Shown here one piece after another: positions 24,001 through 39,827 of a stretch of DNA of 64,000 nucleotides. The position numbers and the translations under genes were made by a program. Source of the stretch: Brasenia schreberi (taxonomy: Eukaryota; Streptophyta; Magnoliopsida; Nymphaeales; Cabombaceae); assembly GCA_036023115.1 (NCBI GenBank), contig JAYKKT010000074.1, positions 12,904,001-12,968,000 on the forward strand, given 5' to 3'. The notes under the pieces were generated by a model. The model saw nothing but the letters and a program-made list of their open reading frames with translations, ran no database searches and was not told the DNA's origin. Each line of letters begins with the position of its first letter. Within the stretch, counting starts at the first letter, position 1.

Positions 24001-25410
24001 ATATAGTAAGTTTGAGATTAAGGACATGAGTGTGACTGATGTGATTTTAGAGCATAAAGTTACAAGGTCTACTGATGATATAATAATCTCTCAATTTTAC
24101 TATGTTAAGAAAGTTTTGGATATACAAAATGTAGACCTGTTAAGACCCCATATGATTCATCTAATACTTTGTATAATAATGAAAGTGATATTCTTGTATC
24201 TCAACTATGATATTCTCAGATTATCGGTAGTTTGATATATCTAACCAATTGTACATGATCAAATATTGCATTTGTTATGTATTAGTTGAGTACATACACC
24301 AATTGTCTAGATAAAATCTATTGGAAAACCCTAGATAGAGTATTTCGCTATGTGAAGGAAACAATTTTACTTTTACTACATTACGATAAACATCATTCGG
24401 TTCTTGAAGGATTTAGTGATGCTAGTTGGATAACAAAGAATTCTGTGTAATAGAGTCACTCGATATGTGTTTCTTATGCGTGATGACAATGTCACATGAA
24501 AATATAAGAAACAAACTATTTTTGTTCATTCTACTTTTGAGGGAGAACTATTTGTTTTGGATGAGACTAGATTGGAAGTTGAATGCGTTAAGGGACTTAT
24601 GTTCAGTTTACCTATGGTAAAGAAGTTGCTTCCTACAATTTTAGTATAATGTGATAGCATGACTATAATTACAAAGATTAGTAGTTCCAAGTACAACCAA
24701 AAGTAACGGAGACACATCTAAGTCAGACTAATGTCTTTAAGGACTCTTATGTCTAACTGGGTCATGGTTGTAGATTTTGTTGGATCTAAAGGTAACACAA
24801 TTTATTCTTTGACTAAGGGTCTATTTGTAGCCTTTGTTGAGAAATCTAGGTTGGGGATGAGACTCAAACCCATAATTTATCCACAAACACCTAAGTAGAG
24901 ATCCCACGAAGTAGGTTCAATGTGGTGGTAACAAGTGGTTGGATAAATAAGATGACACTTTGTATTATGTGATACTTTTAGTATATGTATGTCTGTCCCC
25001 TGTAAACCTAAAGTATCATGACTATAAGTTTAGCAAGAGATTATTCTTTCAATGAGATCGAGGCCTACAATAAGATGCTGGCAATATATCTTTGAACATA
25101 CCTAGCTAAGTGATTGACATTGTGAGGCTCTAATAGCAAAATTGTGTTGTTCCCTAAAGTCAATCATTATGCAAGATATGGATGCAAGACTATTAATGCA
25201 TCACTCCTATAGATCACGCCATAGTATTTTATTATGGTGTTACCAATAGATATCTTTACACCCAAGGTTGAATAAGTATGTTCAACTAATTCCAATAAGG
25301 GTAATATTAGACAACTCAAGTAATAGTTTAAACCAAAAGATACCATTACTGAAATCATAATATTATGGTTTGATTAGGACACTTCTACATTTAAGGACTT
25401 TGTGGGGAAT

Positions 25411-25820
25411 TGTTGGATTTAATATACATTAATGACGGTTTCCCTACACTCTCTCTACCTATTCCCTATGTTCCCTCCGTGCATGACGGTTTCTATAACT
25501 CTGCCTTCTCTAGTCATAGGCGATTGAGACATTGTTTGAGTTCAGCTTAAAGCTAGATACGTACTCTTCGAGTTGTGTATGTATTTTTATCCTGAGAGTA
25601 AGGTGAAGGTACCCATACATACTTATAGCGGGACACATATTTCTCTAAAGCATGTCCGTAAGGGCGACTAGCAATATAAGTTACTAATTTTGCTTCTATT
25701 TTTGTTTTCTATACGACTTAATTATGACTTATTTTGGATCTTCGGTTGTTATTTATCATTGAGACATGTTTACAGTTGTTGTATTTTGGTTTATTATGCA
25801 TGTATACGGTTTATTCCAAA
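25411..25820 (+). repeat. 3' LTR of Copia element B, internally deleted
   Basis: It starts TGTTGGATTTAATATACATT and ends near TATACGGTTTATTCC. Compared with the 5' LTR it lacks roughly 450 bp, including the TATA box segment, because the match jumps from about 20225 to about 20660. Confidence 0.65.
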
Positions 25821-26099
25821 GTTGCTCTTTCATCGGGTATGTGGCCGATCTTGAACTTTTATTGTGGATGAGACGAATAGCCACGGTTTTAGCGTGAGAG
25901 CGTTTTGTGAGGGCCTATGCTTCCTCGAATGATGATCCACCCGGTGATAAACTCCAAAAATTTGGGTAGGCGTGTTGCCTTCTTCATTTATCTAGATTCG
26001 CCATAGGAACTAAAAAATGTCATACTTTATTTCTTTTTTACACAAAAGGAGAAGAATACATCTATACGGAATCAAATCAATCTTCCTTAGATCCTTCCC

Positions 26100-26557
26100 T
26101 CATTCAAAGCAGCAACAAGAAGGAAGAAGATGCAGATAGACAAGAAAGAGATGTTTTGGGTGATAGATGGTGCCTCCTCCTGAGCACGCATATGTGTATA
26201 CAATATAATAAATCATAATTTATACTAATTAATTTTTGAGTTTTGCAGAACCGGGGTTGGGCAGGGGATCATGTCTCATTTTAGCAAATGGAGGGAAGCC
26301 GACTGAATAAGGATTGCAGTGGTCGATGCAGTAGTCGCCGCAGACGAGCCAATTCATAGTCATGTCGTTCTTTTTCATCCATACCCACACCTGTTGGACG
26401 CAGTTAATCCAGCATGGTTTCCTCCTCTTTGGGCTTCTTATTCTTGAGCAGCTACGCCGTGCCCTTAGCTTCTCTCGAGCAACTCCTTTTATAGGCCCAT
26501 CCCTCCCTTCTTCCTGGAAATCTTTTTCTTTGTTGTTGGTTCATTAATTATTTAGTT
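26100..26557 (-). pseudogene. Inverted partial copy of the small secreted protein gene
   Basis: The reverse complement matches the gene at 17905-18261 and its flanks. Promoter and 5' UTR sequence equivalent to 17748-17892 (minus strand of about 26427-26557) is joined directly to codons 57 onward. About 182 bp carrying the ATG, signal peptide and Trp-rich part is missing. The join lies at AAACC/CCATGC, a short shared CC. The remaining frame (26417-26229) is open to the same TAA and keeps all five cysteines. Replacements include A68V, Q72K, A76T, A94S, S99P, V103M and P113S, with only a few silent changes. The new ATG created at the join reads into a stop after three codons, so the copy cannot make the secreted product. 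Similarity continues through the 3' UTR to about 26100. Confidence 0.8.
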
Positions 26558-27090
26558 ACTTCTATTCATCTTAGTTCGATTTCACATGCTTGGCGAACTT
26601 CCTCTGCAGGATCAGAAGCTAATCTTCTTCTTAGAGTTGGATTAATGCTACGTTCTAAACCTATTGCACCAGGGGCTTCAGCCGCCTGTCATTAAATTCA
26701 CTCAGAATGCCAATTTTTGGTTAAAGAAAGAAAACACGTCTAAAATATAGGAAAATCAAAATTAGCCGATTTAATGTCAGACCTTTCAATAGCACTGCAC
26801 ATACAACCGCCTTTGTTGCTTTTGTAGACGCCTAACTTTTCAAATTTATGCCATTAAATGTCAATTTCACGGCAAATTAGTTTTGGACAGCGTCCGCGAC
26901 AGGGGATGACAATTCCAGATGTTGGGTTGGACACAATCAAAGTCTTGAAAACCCTTAGAGCCTTGTACAAACGTGTAGAGCTTGAGTCAGCCACACAAGT
27001 CAGGTATGATATGATTAGCTCTTTAAGTCAAGATCCGTTAAGCACTTCCGTTGGAGATGATTGACATAAACTCTCCCTTAACCAAAATTA
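26558..27090 (-). pseudogene. DOHH pseudogene fragment (exon 3 part and intron 2)
   Basis: This block aligns with 33808 to about 34350 of the real DOHH gene. Exon words include TTGGCGAACTTCCTCTGCAG, TCAGAAGCTAA, GCTACGTTCTAAACC and GGGCTTCAGC. Intron 2 similarity continues through 26900-27090 (GTTGGGTTGGACACAATCAA against GAGTTGGATAAAATCAA). The acceptor of exon 3 is altered and indels are present. It abuts the inverted small-gene copy at 26557. With the fragment at 17.2 kb it shows a second, dismembered DOHH locus. Confidence 0.8.
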
Positions 27091-28129
27091 GGTCGTTTCA
27101 TGCGGGTTGGCTACATGGGTTCTAAGTCACCAATGTGTATGATCTTGCGTCACATTAGCATTTAGCTCCAATTAATAAAAAAAGTTATGAACTTATGCTT
27201 TATAATACTTTAGTGGAGATCTTCTCCCTCTTTTAGAAAGTTCACTATCCAATTTTTTACACATTCTCACTAGAGCTCTTTGAGACGCCTCCAGTCTTGG
27301 TTGAAATCTCTAACATGTAACTTGCGACCTTTTAATGGATGATACGGTCTTGAAGCAGAATGCCTGTGGGTAGATTTATGATATTTCAATGCCAAAAGAG
27401 TTTATGTACCAATTATGTGATCTAATGGGCACCTTCTGCAGTATTCCTAATGTGTATTTTATAAATGAGATTAGAAGGTCAAGCTTGTCCGCACATGATA
27501 TGAACAAGATTCTCCACGGTTTCTGTTTATCACCACTCTTGTAGGATGAGAAAAAGATGCAAAGAACCACTAAATTTTATCCTATCGAAGTGGTTATTTA
27601 ACTTCCGAATATGTATTACCATTTCTGCGTAAAACTTAGGTCTTACAAAAAAGTTCTTTAATTTGAGCATGATGTTACATCCCCCACCTTTTATGTGGTT
27701 GATCTTTTAACTGTCGGAATAAGCTCAACGACAACAGTCAGCATTGGGTCCTATTGTACAGGTGTACCACGATAGAAGTGATGGGGTTAACATTCTTGAA
27801 TTGGATTCAATTTCTCTCGATTATGCAGGTCATTTGAAACTAGGAATTCTTAAACAACAGTTGAGAGGGAAAGATACAAAGTTTGAAGGATTATTCTCTG
27901 GAAGTACGTAGGAGTGACTTAGAAGAATACAAAAGGAGAATCTGTCGTTCATATCAGTATTGGAAGCAGGAGTATCTACTAAATCAATACACACACAAAT
28001 AAACAAACAAGTTTATATAAGCATACGAAAGTATATGCAATACAATACGCAACCAACATAAGGAAGTATATCCAATATAAGCAATACAATATGCAATCGA
28101 CATACAGCAGCAACTCAATAAATGATGAA
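27091..28129. other. Intergenic, no gene recognised
   Basis: No convincing coding sequence. A short plus-strand open stretch near 27390-27545 reads gene-like in part (MYQLCDLMGTFCSIPN, FINEIRRSSLSAHDM) but I cannot assign it and it stops soon after. It may be a relic of an unrelated gene. Confidence 0.3.
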
Positions 28130-29964
28130 TTAGCTAGCATGTGAACCCATCATGGACACAATATCCTTGGCCTCCTGCAGCAATTTGATACTTTCATTGA
28201 GTTGCTTCCTCTTGTTTGCAGTCAGGCTTGATCCTCCATCATCCCTCTAGGTCCTTGCTGATCCTCCCCTAGAACCTCACTCATAATATACTTGAACTCG
28301 CTTTTCGCCATCCTCTTCATGCTGTAGTTAATATGAAGGGCCAAATTATCGACTATATTTAGGGTTACAGTTTGCCAGTAAGCAACCATTCTCATCTCAC
28401 CTCAAAGGCTTCCTCAATAAGTGAAGCAGGATGAGCCTTGAGATGTGTAACTTCTACTTTTCCACAGCCTCTAATCATCACCTCTGCATCATCTCCTTCT
28501 TTCATCAATTTTTCAGTGAAGCCGCTACACTCTTGCAGCAACTTCCATAGTCTCTTGATGTACTCATGATCGTGTGTATCACCTGTTTGCATCTAGACCT
28601 ATACTACCTCCACTCTTTCAAACGATTGCTACCACATCTTGGCAATGAGATTTGCAGCAGAATTTTTTATATGCAGGTGCATCAGTGGAGCATGTGCCCC
28701 TTGTCCACTGCACCTTGCACGTAATCCCACACCTCACTCATGAACTCAGCGGGTAAGTTGGAGATGCTTGTCACTCTCTTCTGCAGCATTCCAGTGAAGC
28801 CAGCAGAGGGAGGTAAGGGCGCAAAAAGATACCTTTCGACTCCTCCAGGCAATATATCTCATGAAGCAAAGACTGAGACGACGAAGTTATCCCTTCACCG
28901 GGGCACATGCTCTCAAGCTTGTTGGCAAAGACTTCAAGCATCTCTCGCATGCTCGCTGTGCAGTGCAAGGAGGAATAATCAGGAAACTCTTCGAACTCTG
29001 CCTTGAGTAAAATCTTCCAGAGTGAGTCCACATCATACATGATCTGAGTGAACTCGATCAGGGCCTCTTCCGTTGTGGTCAGGCACCTCGTCATCTCGCT
29101 TAACTCGGAGAGATTCGTGTTGAGCTTGTCGTTGATCTTCATCATGATACCTGGCAAACACTTACTTATCTAAGCTGCCTGGATCTGTACCAGTTTCTCC
29201 GCAAGCATGGGGACACCAACCATTGCTTTGTCGATCTTGGAAAGAAGAGGGTTGTGTCAGAGGAGTGCTGCTTCTGGCATTCGGGCTGCTTCCTGGGACT
29301 CATTCCCTACTCTGTTCCTCACGCAGATATAGCCAAGGACTATATTGACCTCATTACTAGTGCCCTTCTCGGAAAGACCCTCTGGGTTCTTGTCCACCAT
29401 CGTGACCACTGCTAGAGTTTTCTCTCCATTCTCGTCTACTTATTGTGACATCTTATGGATTCATGTTGGGAAGTCCACAGAGGCTGAGAGGACGTTCAAA
29501 ATGATTGTCTCCTTTGGGGTTATGTATTGGATTATGAGTGATTTGATGCGTTCAAACATATCATTAGGTTGCCCTTGTGATCCCGGGCAGATCAATCATG
29601 ATGAGGCCTGACATGCCTTTGTTCTTGACGTAAAAGGTGATGGTGATGCTTGATATACTCCGCTCATGCCCAACTATCTCATCTGTCGCTTCTTGAATCG
29701 CACTGGCAATGCCACATTCTGATGAACGGTTTTCCCGTTACACTCCAGGCTTAGTTGTGTGATATTGGCAGAAGTATGATCTTGTAGACGCATGACTGGA
29801 GGCACCCTGGGGAACAAGTTGCGTCCAAGAGGGAGGCTGATGCAAGAGAGTGGTCCCAGAACCCTTGATTTTCCGCTTGATTTGTCACCAAGCTGGATGC
29901 CGTCCTTCATGACGTTAAACTTCATTGTTAATTGAACAGTCGTGCTCACTACAACAAATCCCAT
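28130..29964 (-). pseudogene. Dynamin-related protein 4C-like (DRP4) pseudogene
   Basis: Minus-strand blocks follow a dynamin GTPase from N- to C-terminus. The P-loop block (GIQLGDKSSGKSRVLG, ISLPLGRNLFPRVPPVMRLQ) is at about 29925-29780. The G3 motif DLPGITR is near 29590, followed by SLIIQYITPKETIILNVLSA, then a G4-like VTMVD and GYICVRNRVGNES near 29300. The stalk (MPGIMMKINDKLNTNLSELS; EFEEFPDYSSLHCTASM) is at 29157-28771. A GED-like end (RMVAYWQTVTLNIVDNLALH) is at about 28394-28330, and the frame ends with TAA at 28130. Several stops and frameshifts interrupt it, and the strand from VVVGDQSSGK is shortened. DRP4 genes are commonly intronless, so this may be a decayed intronless copy. 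Confidence 0.85.
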
Positions 29965-30500
29965 AATCTGTCACCACCAAGGAAGGTAAGGGAGGGAAGA
30001 ACTTCATCATTGCAAGCCTCGTCATAGTTTCACCTCAACTTCTTTGTGTGCAACCACATATCTCTTATTCCCCCTCTCTTTCATCTCAGTTAAGGGTCAT
30101 AGCCATTCCTCTTCTGTGTTTTGTTATAGTGGTTGTGCTGTGTTAGTTGTCCCCATGGGCTTATGAGACCAAGTTATTAAAGTAATACATCTTAGAAACG
30201 AAAATTCAAACGGGTGAATTTTGGAGTGCTCGATAGGTGAAGGTTATAAGCCACCTGTGAGCCGGAAACATTGGATTTCAGTGACAAGGCCGAAATGCCC
30301 ACACCAAATCAATGCTTCTCAAACCCGAACACGTGAAGCTTAAAGAAAATCAACTTAGCTAAGAACTTAGAGCATGATTGATCAGATTCATCAGCATTTT
30401 GTAGAGCGACAGATCATTTTAAGGGCCCTCAGCACATGCAATCTCATCAAAATAATTCCAGATGGAAAAGAACCAAGTGACGGATTCTAAGCGGAGGTTG

Positions 30501-30725
30501 TCATCTCTCATAAGCATCTGATGAATTTCCTGTCACTATGAACATGTATTCGTTGACGTTCTCCATTCGGGCTTTTTCTTTTCCTTCTTCGTCAAGCAAG
30601 ACAAGGAACAAAATTACCTCGCTATCAGATTCAACATCAAGGATAACAGAAGACTGCCCTTCTCTAATGTAAACAATGGAGATCGGCTTACATCCAATCC
30701 GCTCAACAAGAAAATTAAAATAGGA
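30501..30725 (-). other. Degenerate coding-like fragment, family unknown
   Basis: A 74-codon open stretch on the minus strand has protein-like composition: FLVERIGCKPISIVYIREGQ, then VILFLVLLDEEGKEKARMEN and NEYMFIVTG. The same frame is readable upstream past a TAA at 30726-30728 but with more stops. No start codon or splice context stands out. It is probably a remnant of a gene I cannot name. Confidence 0.3.
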
Positions 30726-31167
30726 TTACCGCGCATCCTCTACAATTTCTTAGCGTCAGAGAGAGACCTTCAGACGATATGTGTCGATAAACCGGCCAAA
30801 TAACTCCAACATGGATGTTCTCAATACTTACATTAGGTCACCTGGTTCAACAAAAGTATCGTTCCTCGCATTCGAAGTATAATCCACAAGAGTCAAACCA
30901 GAGTTGTTTTGTAATCCTTGTATGAAATCTAAACATAATAGTGGATGATAATCATAGAAACCACGTAATATCAAAATGTTGGCTCCAAGTTGGTATATAG
31001 TCAACTGCATACCTCACAAACTACGTCTTTCTGCATTAGAAGTCTCGAAACACACAAGGGCCAGAACAAAAGGCCAAAACATTCAAAATCACCATTGCAA
31101 CCCTCCCCCTCCCATATGATAGATGCGTTCATGATGATGAGACTTGCGAGACCGAGGCATCGACTCC

Positions 31168-35754
<4,587 letters not shown>

Positions 35755-36334
35755 TTTTCCTGCAAATCACAAGAGCACCAAACCCTACCGCAAACAAACA
35801 CCTCAACCAGACGATCGCAGGACAGATGATTGCTTCCGCACCCTCAAACGCGCAACAAACAGTCTCCCAGGAGTTAGCCTTACCTTTGCCCGATTGTGTT
35901 CTAAGCACAGAGAAGGAGACATGTAGCATCATGGCAAGTACGTGACAAACAATCTGTCCGCCACGCAAACGGCTTCTGAAGTTTGTGTGGTTGCCCAAGA
36001 TTGGAAACAATTTTTATTATTTTTTGTATCCTCAGCCACCGTCATTTGCCAATCAATTGTTTTTCGGTTATTTCTTTGTAAATTAGCTACTATATCACAC
36101 ATAACAAGCTTTAATAAATAGAAATGGGAAATTCGGTGCGTAAACTCTTTTAGCGTCTTCTTAAAAGTGCGTATGCAGTCCTCGTGCATTCATGACAAGT
36201 TTTACCTCACGCAGCACAGTAGATGAGACGATGTGCGCATACCAAGGCCTTGTTCTTATACTCTTTTAGCAATGCATTACAGTGCGTATGCAACAGTATG
36301 CAGTCCTCATGCATGAGTGACAAGTCTTACCTCA

Positions 36335-36630
36335 CTCTGCAAGACTTGAATGGCATTACTCCTTTCCGCATTAGCTGACAAGTGTGTACCGAACTCTGCA
36401 AGACTTGAACAGCACGGTAGATGGGACAATGTCCACTTGCCGAGGCCTTCATCGTAACGTGGCCAGAGTGCTTGAAGTATTGCACACACTGCTCCTGCAT
36501 TTGCTTACGTAACTCTGAAAGACTTGAATAGCACAGTAGATGGGACAATGACCACTTGACGAGGCCTTCATCTTAACGTGGCGAGAGTGCTTGAAGTATC
36601 TGCACACACTGCTCCTGCATTTGCAGTGCG
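36335..36630. repeat. Tandem repeat, 119-bp period
   Basis: AACTCTGCAAGACTTGAACA at 36392 recurs as AACTCTGAAAGACTTGAATA at 36511. The whole 119-bp unit matches with few changes, including CACTGCTCCTGCATTTGC at both ends. A partial earlier unit starts at about 36335. Related words (GTGCGTATGCAGTCCTC, GACAAGT) extend left to about 36165. Confidence 0.85.
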
Positions 36631-37190
36631 TACAGAGGCGTCAGTACGCATGGGCGAGTTTTCAAGTTTCGGTTCCTGTTCCGGTTTCGTTTTAGAACTA
36701 TCTCAGAACCGCTCAAAGTCATCAGGTGGGCCAATATCAAATGTTCTGCCCTTGAGCTAATGATCTATTAGTGATCAAATGTTTCTGAAATAATATTTAA
36801 ATATTTTTTGAAACACGAGGGTTTAAAATATATAAAGATAATGTGAACACCTTTTGAAAGTTGAACTTTTCACCCAGCTGCAATGTGAGTTTGATAAAGG
36901 ATTTTAGAAAATAGATTTAAAGGAAACCGTCGATTTTGAATTGGTTTTTGAAAATCATGAATCGCAATCAAACCGAGGATTCTCGGTTCTAATTCAATGA
37001 TCAATTTGATTCCAATTCGAACCACCAAACCACTTCCGAATTCACCGTGTCTATCCACACTGTAGTTTGAGTGGGTGTACTTGTCAATACTTGCTTCACC
37101 CGTATGTTATGTATATATAGAGGTGGCAAACCAGTTTTTTCGGTCAGAAAACAGGCCGACTTGGGTCCAACTCATTTTCTCGTCAGACGA

Positions 37191-37514
37191 TTCAGCTAGG
37201 GTTTAGGTTGGTCTTCAGTCAACCCTATTGCAACCCAGGTATACGTGTGTATACTTTTATACATATTATCAATGTACAACATGTGTAGTAATTAATACGT
37301 ACACATTACATTTATGTATAAGCATGTATTTATAACACACACACATATATATACTTTCAGCCCAAACGTAATTCAGCTTGGGTTTGGGTTGGTCTCGAGT
37401 CAACCTTTTTGCAACCTAGGTATATGTGTATATTTTATACATATTATCAATGTAGAACATACATGTAGTAATTAATATGTACATATTACGTTTATGTATA
37501 AGCATGTACTTATA

Positions 37515-37545
<31 letters not shown>
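37191..37545. repeat. Tandem duplication, 181-bp period
   Basis: TTCAGCTAGGGTTTAGGTTG at 37191 recurs as TTCAGCTTGGGTTTGGGTTG at 37372. Matching continues through GCAACC(C/T)AGGTATA, ATACATATTATCAATGTA and TATGTATAAGCATGTA to the (AC)n run. The second copy leads into a long (AC)n(AT)n tract (about 37516-37597). Confidence 0.85.

Positions 37546-37597
<52 letters not shown>
37516..37597. repeat. (AC)n(AT)n microsatellite
   Basis: A run of (AC) followed by about 32 AT units. It adjoins the second unit of the 181-bp duplication; the first unit has only short AC and AT runs at the same place, so the tract expanded after duplication. Confidence 0.95.
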
Positions 37598-37599
<2 letters not shown>

Positions 37600-37954
37600 A
37601 ATGATATACAAGATACTCCGAAAATATATGTACTCATAAACTCTAAGGGTTCAATTACTCTTCGTGAATGATTAGAGACAACATCAACAAGGTGTTACTG
37701 GTGTCCGCACTTTGCCAGTACCGTTCTTGATCGTATGTCAAGAACTATTATACTATACAAGAAACCTTACTACGGTGCCCAAACAAGAAACCCTATCCAA
37801 CTGTGGTAGATAGGGTAGGTTCAGGATCAAAAAGAAGATGGAGGAGACTCTTCTCTCGCCATTCTTGTAACCCTTACGCCAGAAGACCTCCTTCAATCCA
37901 AGGTTCTCCCTATAGCAGGGGAGCAGTCGAGTGGTACTTCGAGTATATATATAT

Positions 37955-38135
37955 ATGAGAACTGGGAGTTGACACTTTCTCGTGTCATACTCTACTAAAC
38001 AATTTGTTGTGTTTGTACGATCGCATGAATGATACGTATAGAACCATCCATGGATCTAGCACTAAATGTAATGCGATGAGTGATTTTATTATTATTCGAT
38101 CGATTGCACAAATGACTTGAAAGACTATCTAACAG
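37955..38135. mobile_element. Possible MITE-like element between microsatellites
   Basis: A stretch holding GTACGATCGCATGAATGATACGTAT is related to words at 19.78 kb (ATCACACGAATGATACATATT) and 16.69 kb. It lies between (TA)n at about 37945 and (TC)n(TA)n at about 38138-38206. Inverted ends are not clear. Confidence 0.25.

Positions 38136-38137
<2 letters not shown>

Positions 38138-38206
<69 letters not shown>
38138..38206. repeat. (TC)n(TA)n microsatellite
   Basis: A (TC) run passes directly into a (TA) run ending before GGACCCGGCCG. Confidence 0.95.
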
Positions 38207-38208
<2 letters not shown>

Positions 38209-38209
38209 A

Positions 38210-39231
38210 CCCGGCCGAAAATGCCACCCGTTTAGGTATATATGACATCGTGGGTGGTAATTCTTGTTATACACGTATCACTATTGCTGCACTTGTGCAA
38301 TAAGCATTAAATATACAGAGATAACAGAACGAGAACATCCGAGAATTTGTATATATGTTCCGATAGCTTATAAACGTCGGACGTTGAATACCGTTAGAAA
38401 CCTTCTCTCTCTGTGTGAAGAACATGCGCTGAATCGTGTCTATGGAAGTGCTGGGTTGGCCGGCTATTTGCTGTGAGAACCTCGCCTAGATGTGACTAAT
38501 CGTCCCTTTTGGTCTTCCTCTTTCTTTAGATGCATGCCGTTGTTTTCCTCTTTCCTTCACCCATCCTCAATCTGCCATCTTCTCTATCAGTTGTGACCAT
38601 CTTCTTGAAATACTTGAGAGCATTGGTTAAGGTTTCAAGGTTTTCAAAGTTCGATATAGGATCATCTCTCATTTCTTAGGCCCAAATTCTGAACGAAGGA
38701 TCTCTCTTCTTTTCTTGTTGCAACATGGAGGCCGAAGACAGGTATGCGGGCCCTGCAACTCGAAGGCAGTACCTGAATCTTGTGAGTCCAGTGCCCGACC
38801 AGGTGAGCTAACGTTCTGAGTGCAGAACAAAGAATCTACTATCGTGATCATGATCATATCCTTATATGATGGCTACGTATGGATAAACGCCAAGCCCTTC
38901 CAAAGCAATTGATTTCAATGACTAGGATCTGGTGAAGAATGCATATTATTATCTCACATGAAGGATCCTTTTCAAGATACTACAGTGGCATGCCACTAGT
39001 AAGGTTTTATATATATAGAGAGAGAGATTAGTTCATAGACACATCAATTCATGTTCTAATCTTCTTAAAAATCCCAATTATTCCATCTTGAAGAAGAACG
39101 ATAAAGATCTCTAAGTAAAAATACAAATAATACTGGATGCATTTATTGACAACAAAAAGTACAAAGATATTTTTCTGGTTGAGATTTAAGCGATGTACTA
39201 ATCAACTATACTCTCTCTCTCTCTCTCTCTA

Positions 39232-39273
<42 letters not shown>

Positions 39274-39827
39274 AACAGCACTTGATCAGATACATTCTTC
39301 TCTCTCAGGTTGATAACTCTGAAAAATCCCTTTTCAGGCTTGGAGTATCTCAATGTAGAACCCCACGCCTCTGAGATACACCACATACATCAACAAGGTT
39401 GGACTCATCAGATAAAGTCTCACAGCCATCACTTTCGAACTCAGGAATGCTAACAAACGCGTCAACTCACATATCCTCTGAGAATATTAGTTGCAGCCTT
39501 GGTTTTCTTAAAGCCAACACTAATATAATGCTTTCGTTAGATGCATTCAATTGATGTACTTAAGATTTATAATCAACTGAGCTTCAACAAAAAGGACTTA
39601 CACATGGCAAAGACAAATCTTCTTTGGATGATCACCAGATTCCTTATAATATATAGGCATGCTTCCTGTTCTTGTTCTTGCTTCTCTTAACTCTCTCAGG
39701 CAGCACAGAGTCCCCAACAATGTAGCCGATATCCAACAAAAAATGGCAGTCCAATACTACTGGCTTCTCGACTTGCAGAATGAAAGGATCAGTTCCCTGA
39801 ACTATGCAGTAGGATGACCTGTCTGAA
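38210..39827. other. Intergenic region downstream of the ethylene receptor, no gene
   Basis: No coding sequence is convincing. It contains a (CT)n(AT)n microsatellite at about 39212-39269. The part nearest 39827 should hold the 3' UTR of the minus-strand receptor gene. Confidence 0.5.

Larger units (their letters stand above)
20186..25820 (+). mobile_element. Copia-type LTR retrotransposon B, decayed
   Basis: The 5' LTR starts TGTTGGATTTAATGTGC at 20186 and the 3' LTR TGTTGGATTTAATATAC at 25411. The 3' LTR directly follows a purine tract (TGTGGGGAAT). The pol region is on the plus strand: a pre-integrase block (HARLSHVNFDSMKRM) near 22450, integrase (RGEYTSNLFQVYCQNNN) at about 22855-22900, reverse transcriptase (NAKLVAKRYTQKKGINY; KLLYGFKQAPKQWHEKFDYA; CLYIDDILLFGSN) at 23500-24000, and RNase H (FSDASW) near 24415. 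The order and motifs are those of Copia. Many stop codons and frameshifts make it inactive. Confidence 0.85.
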
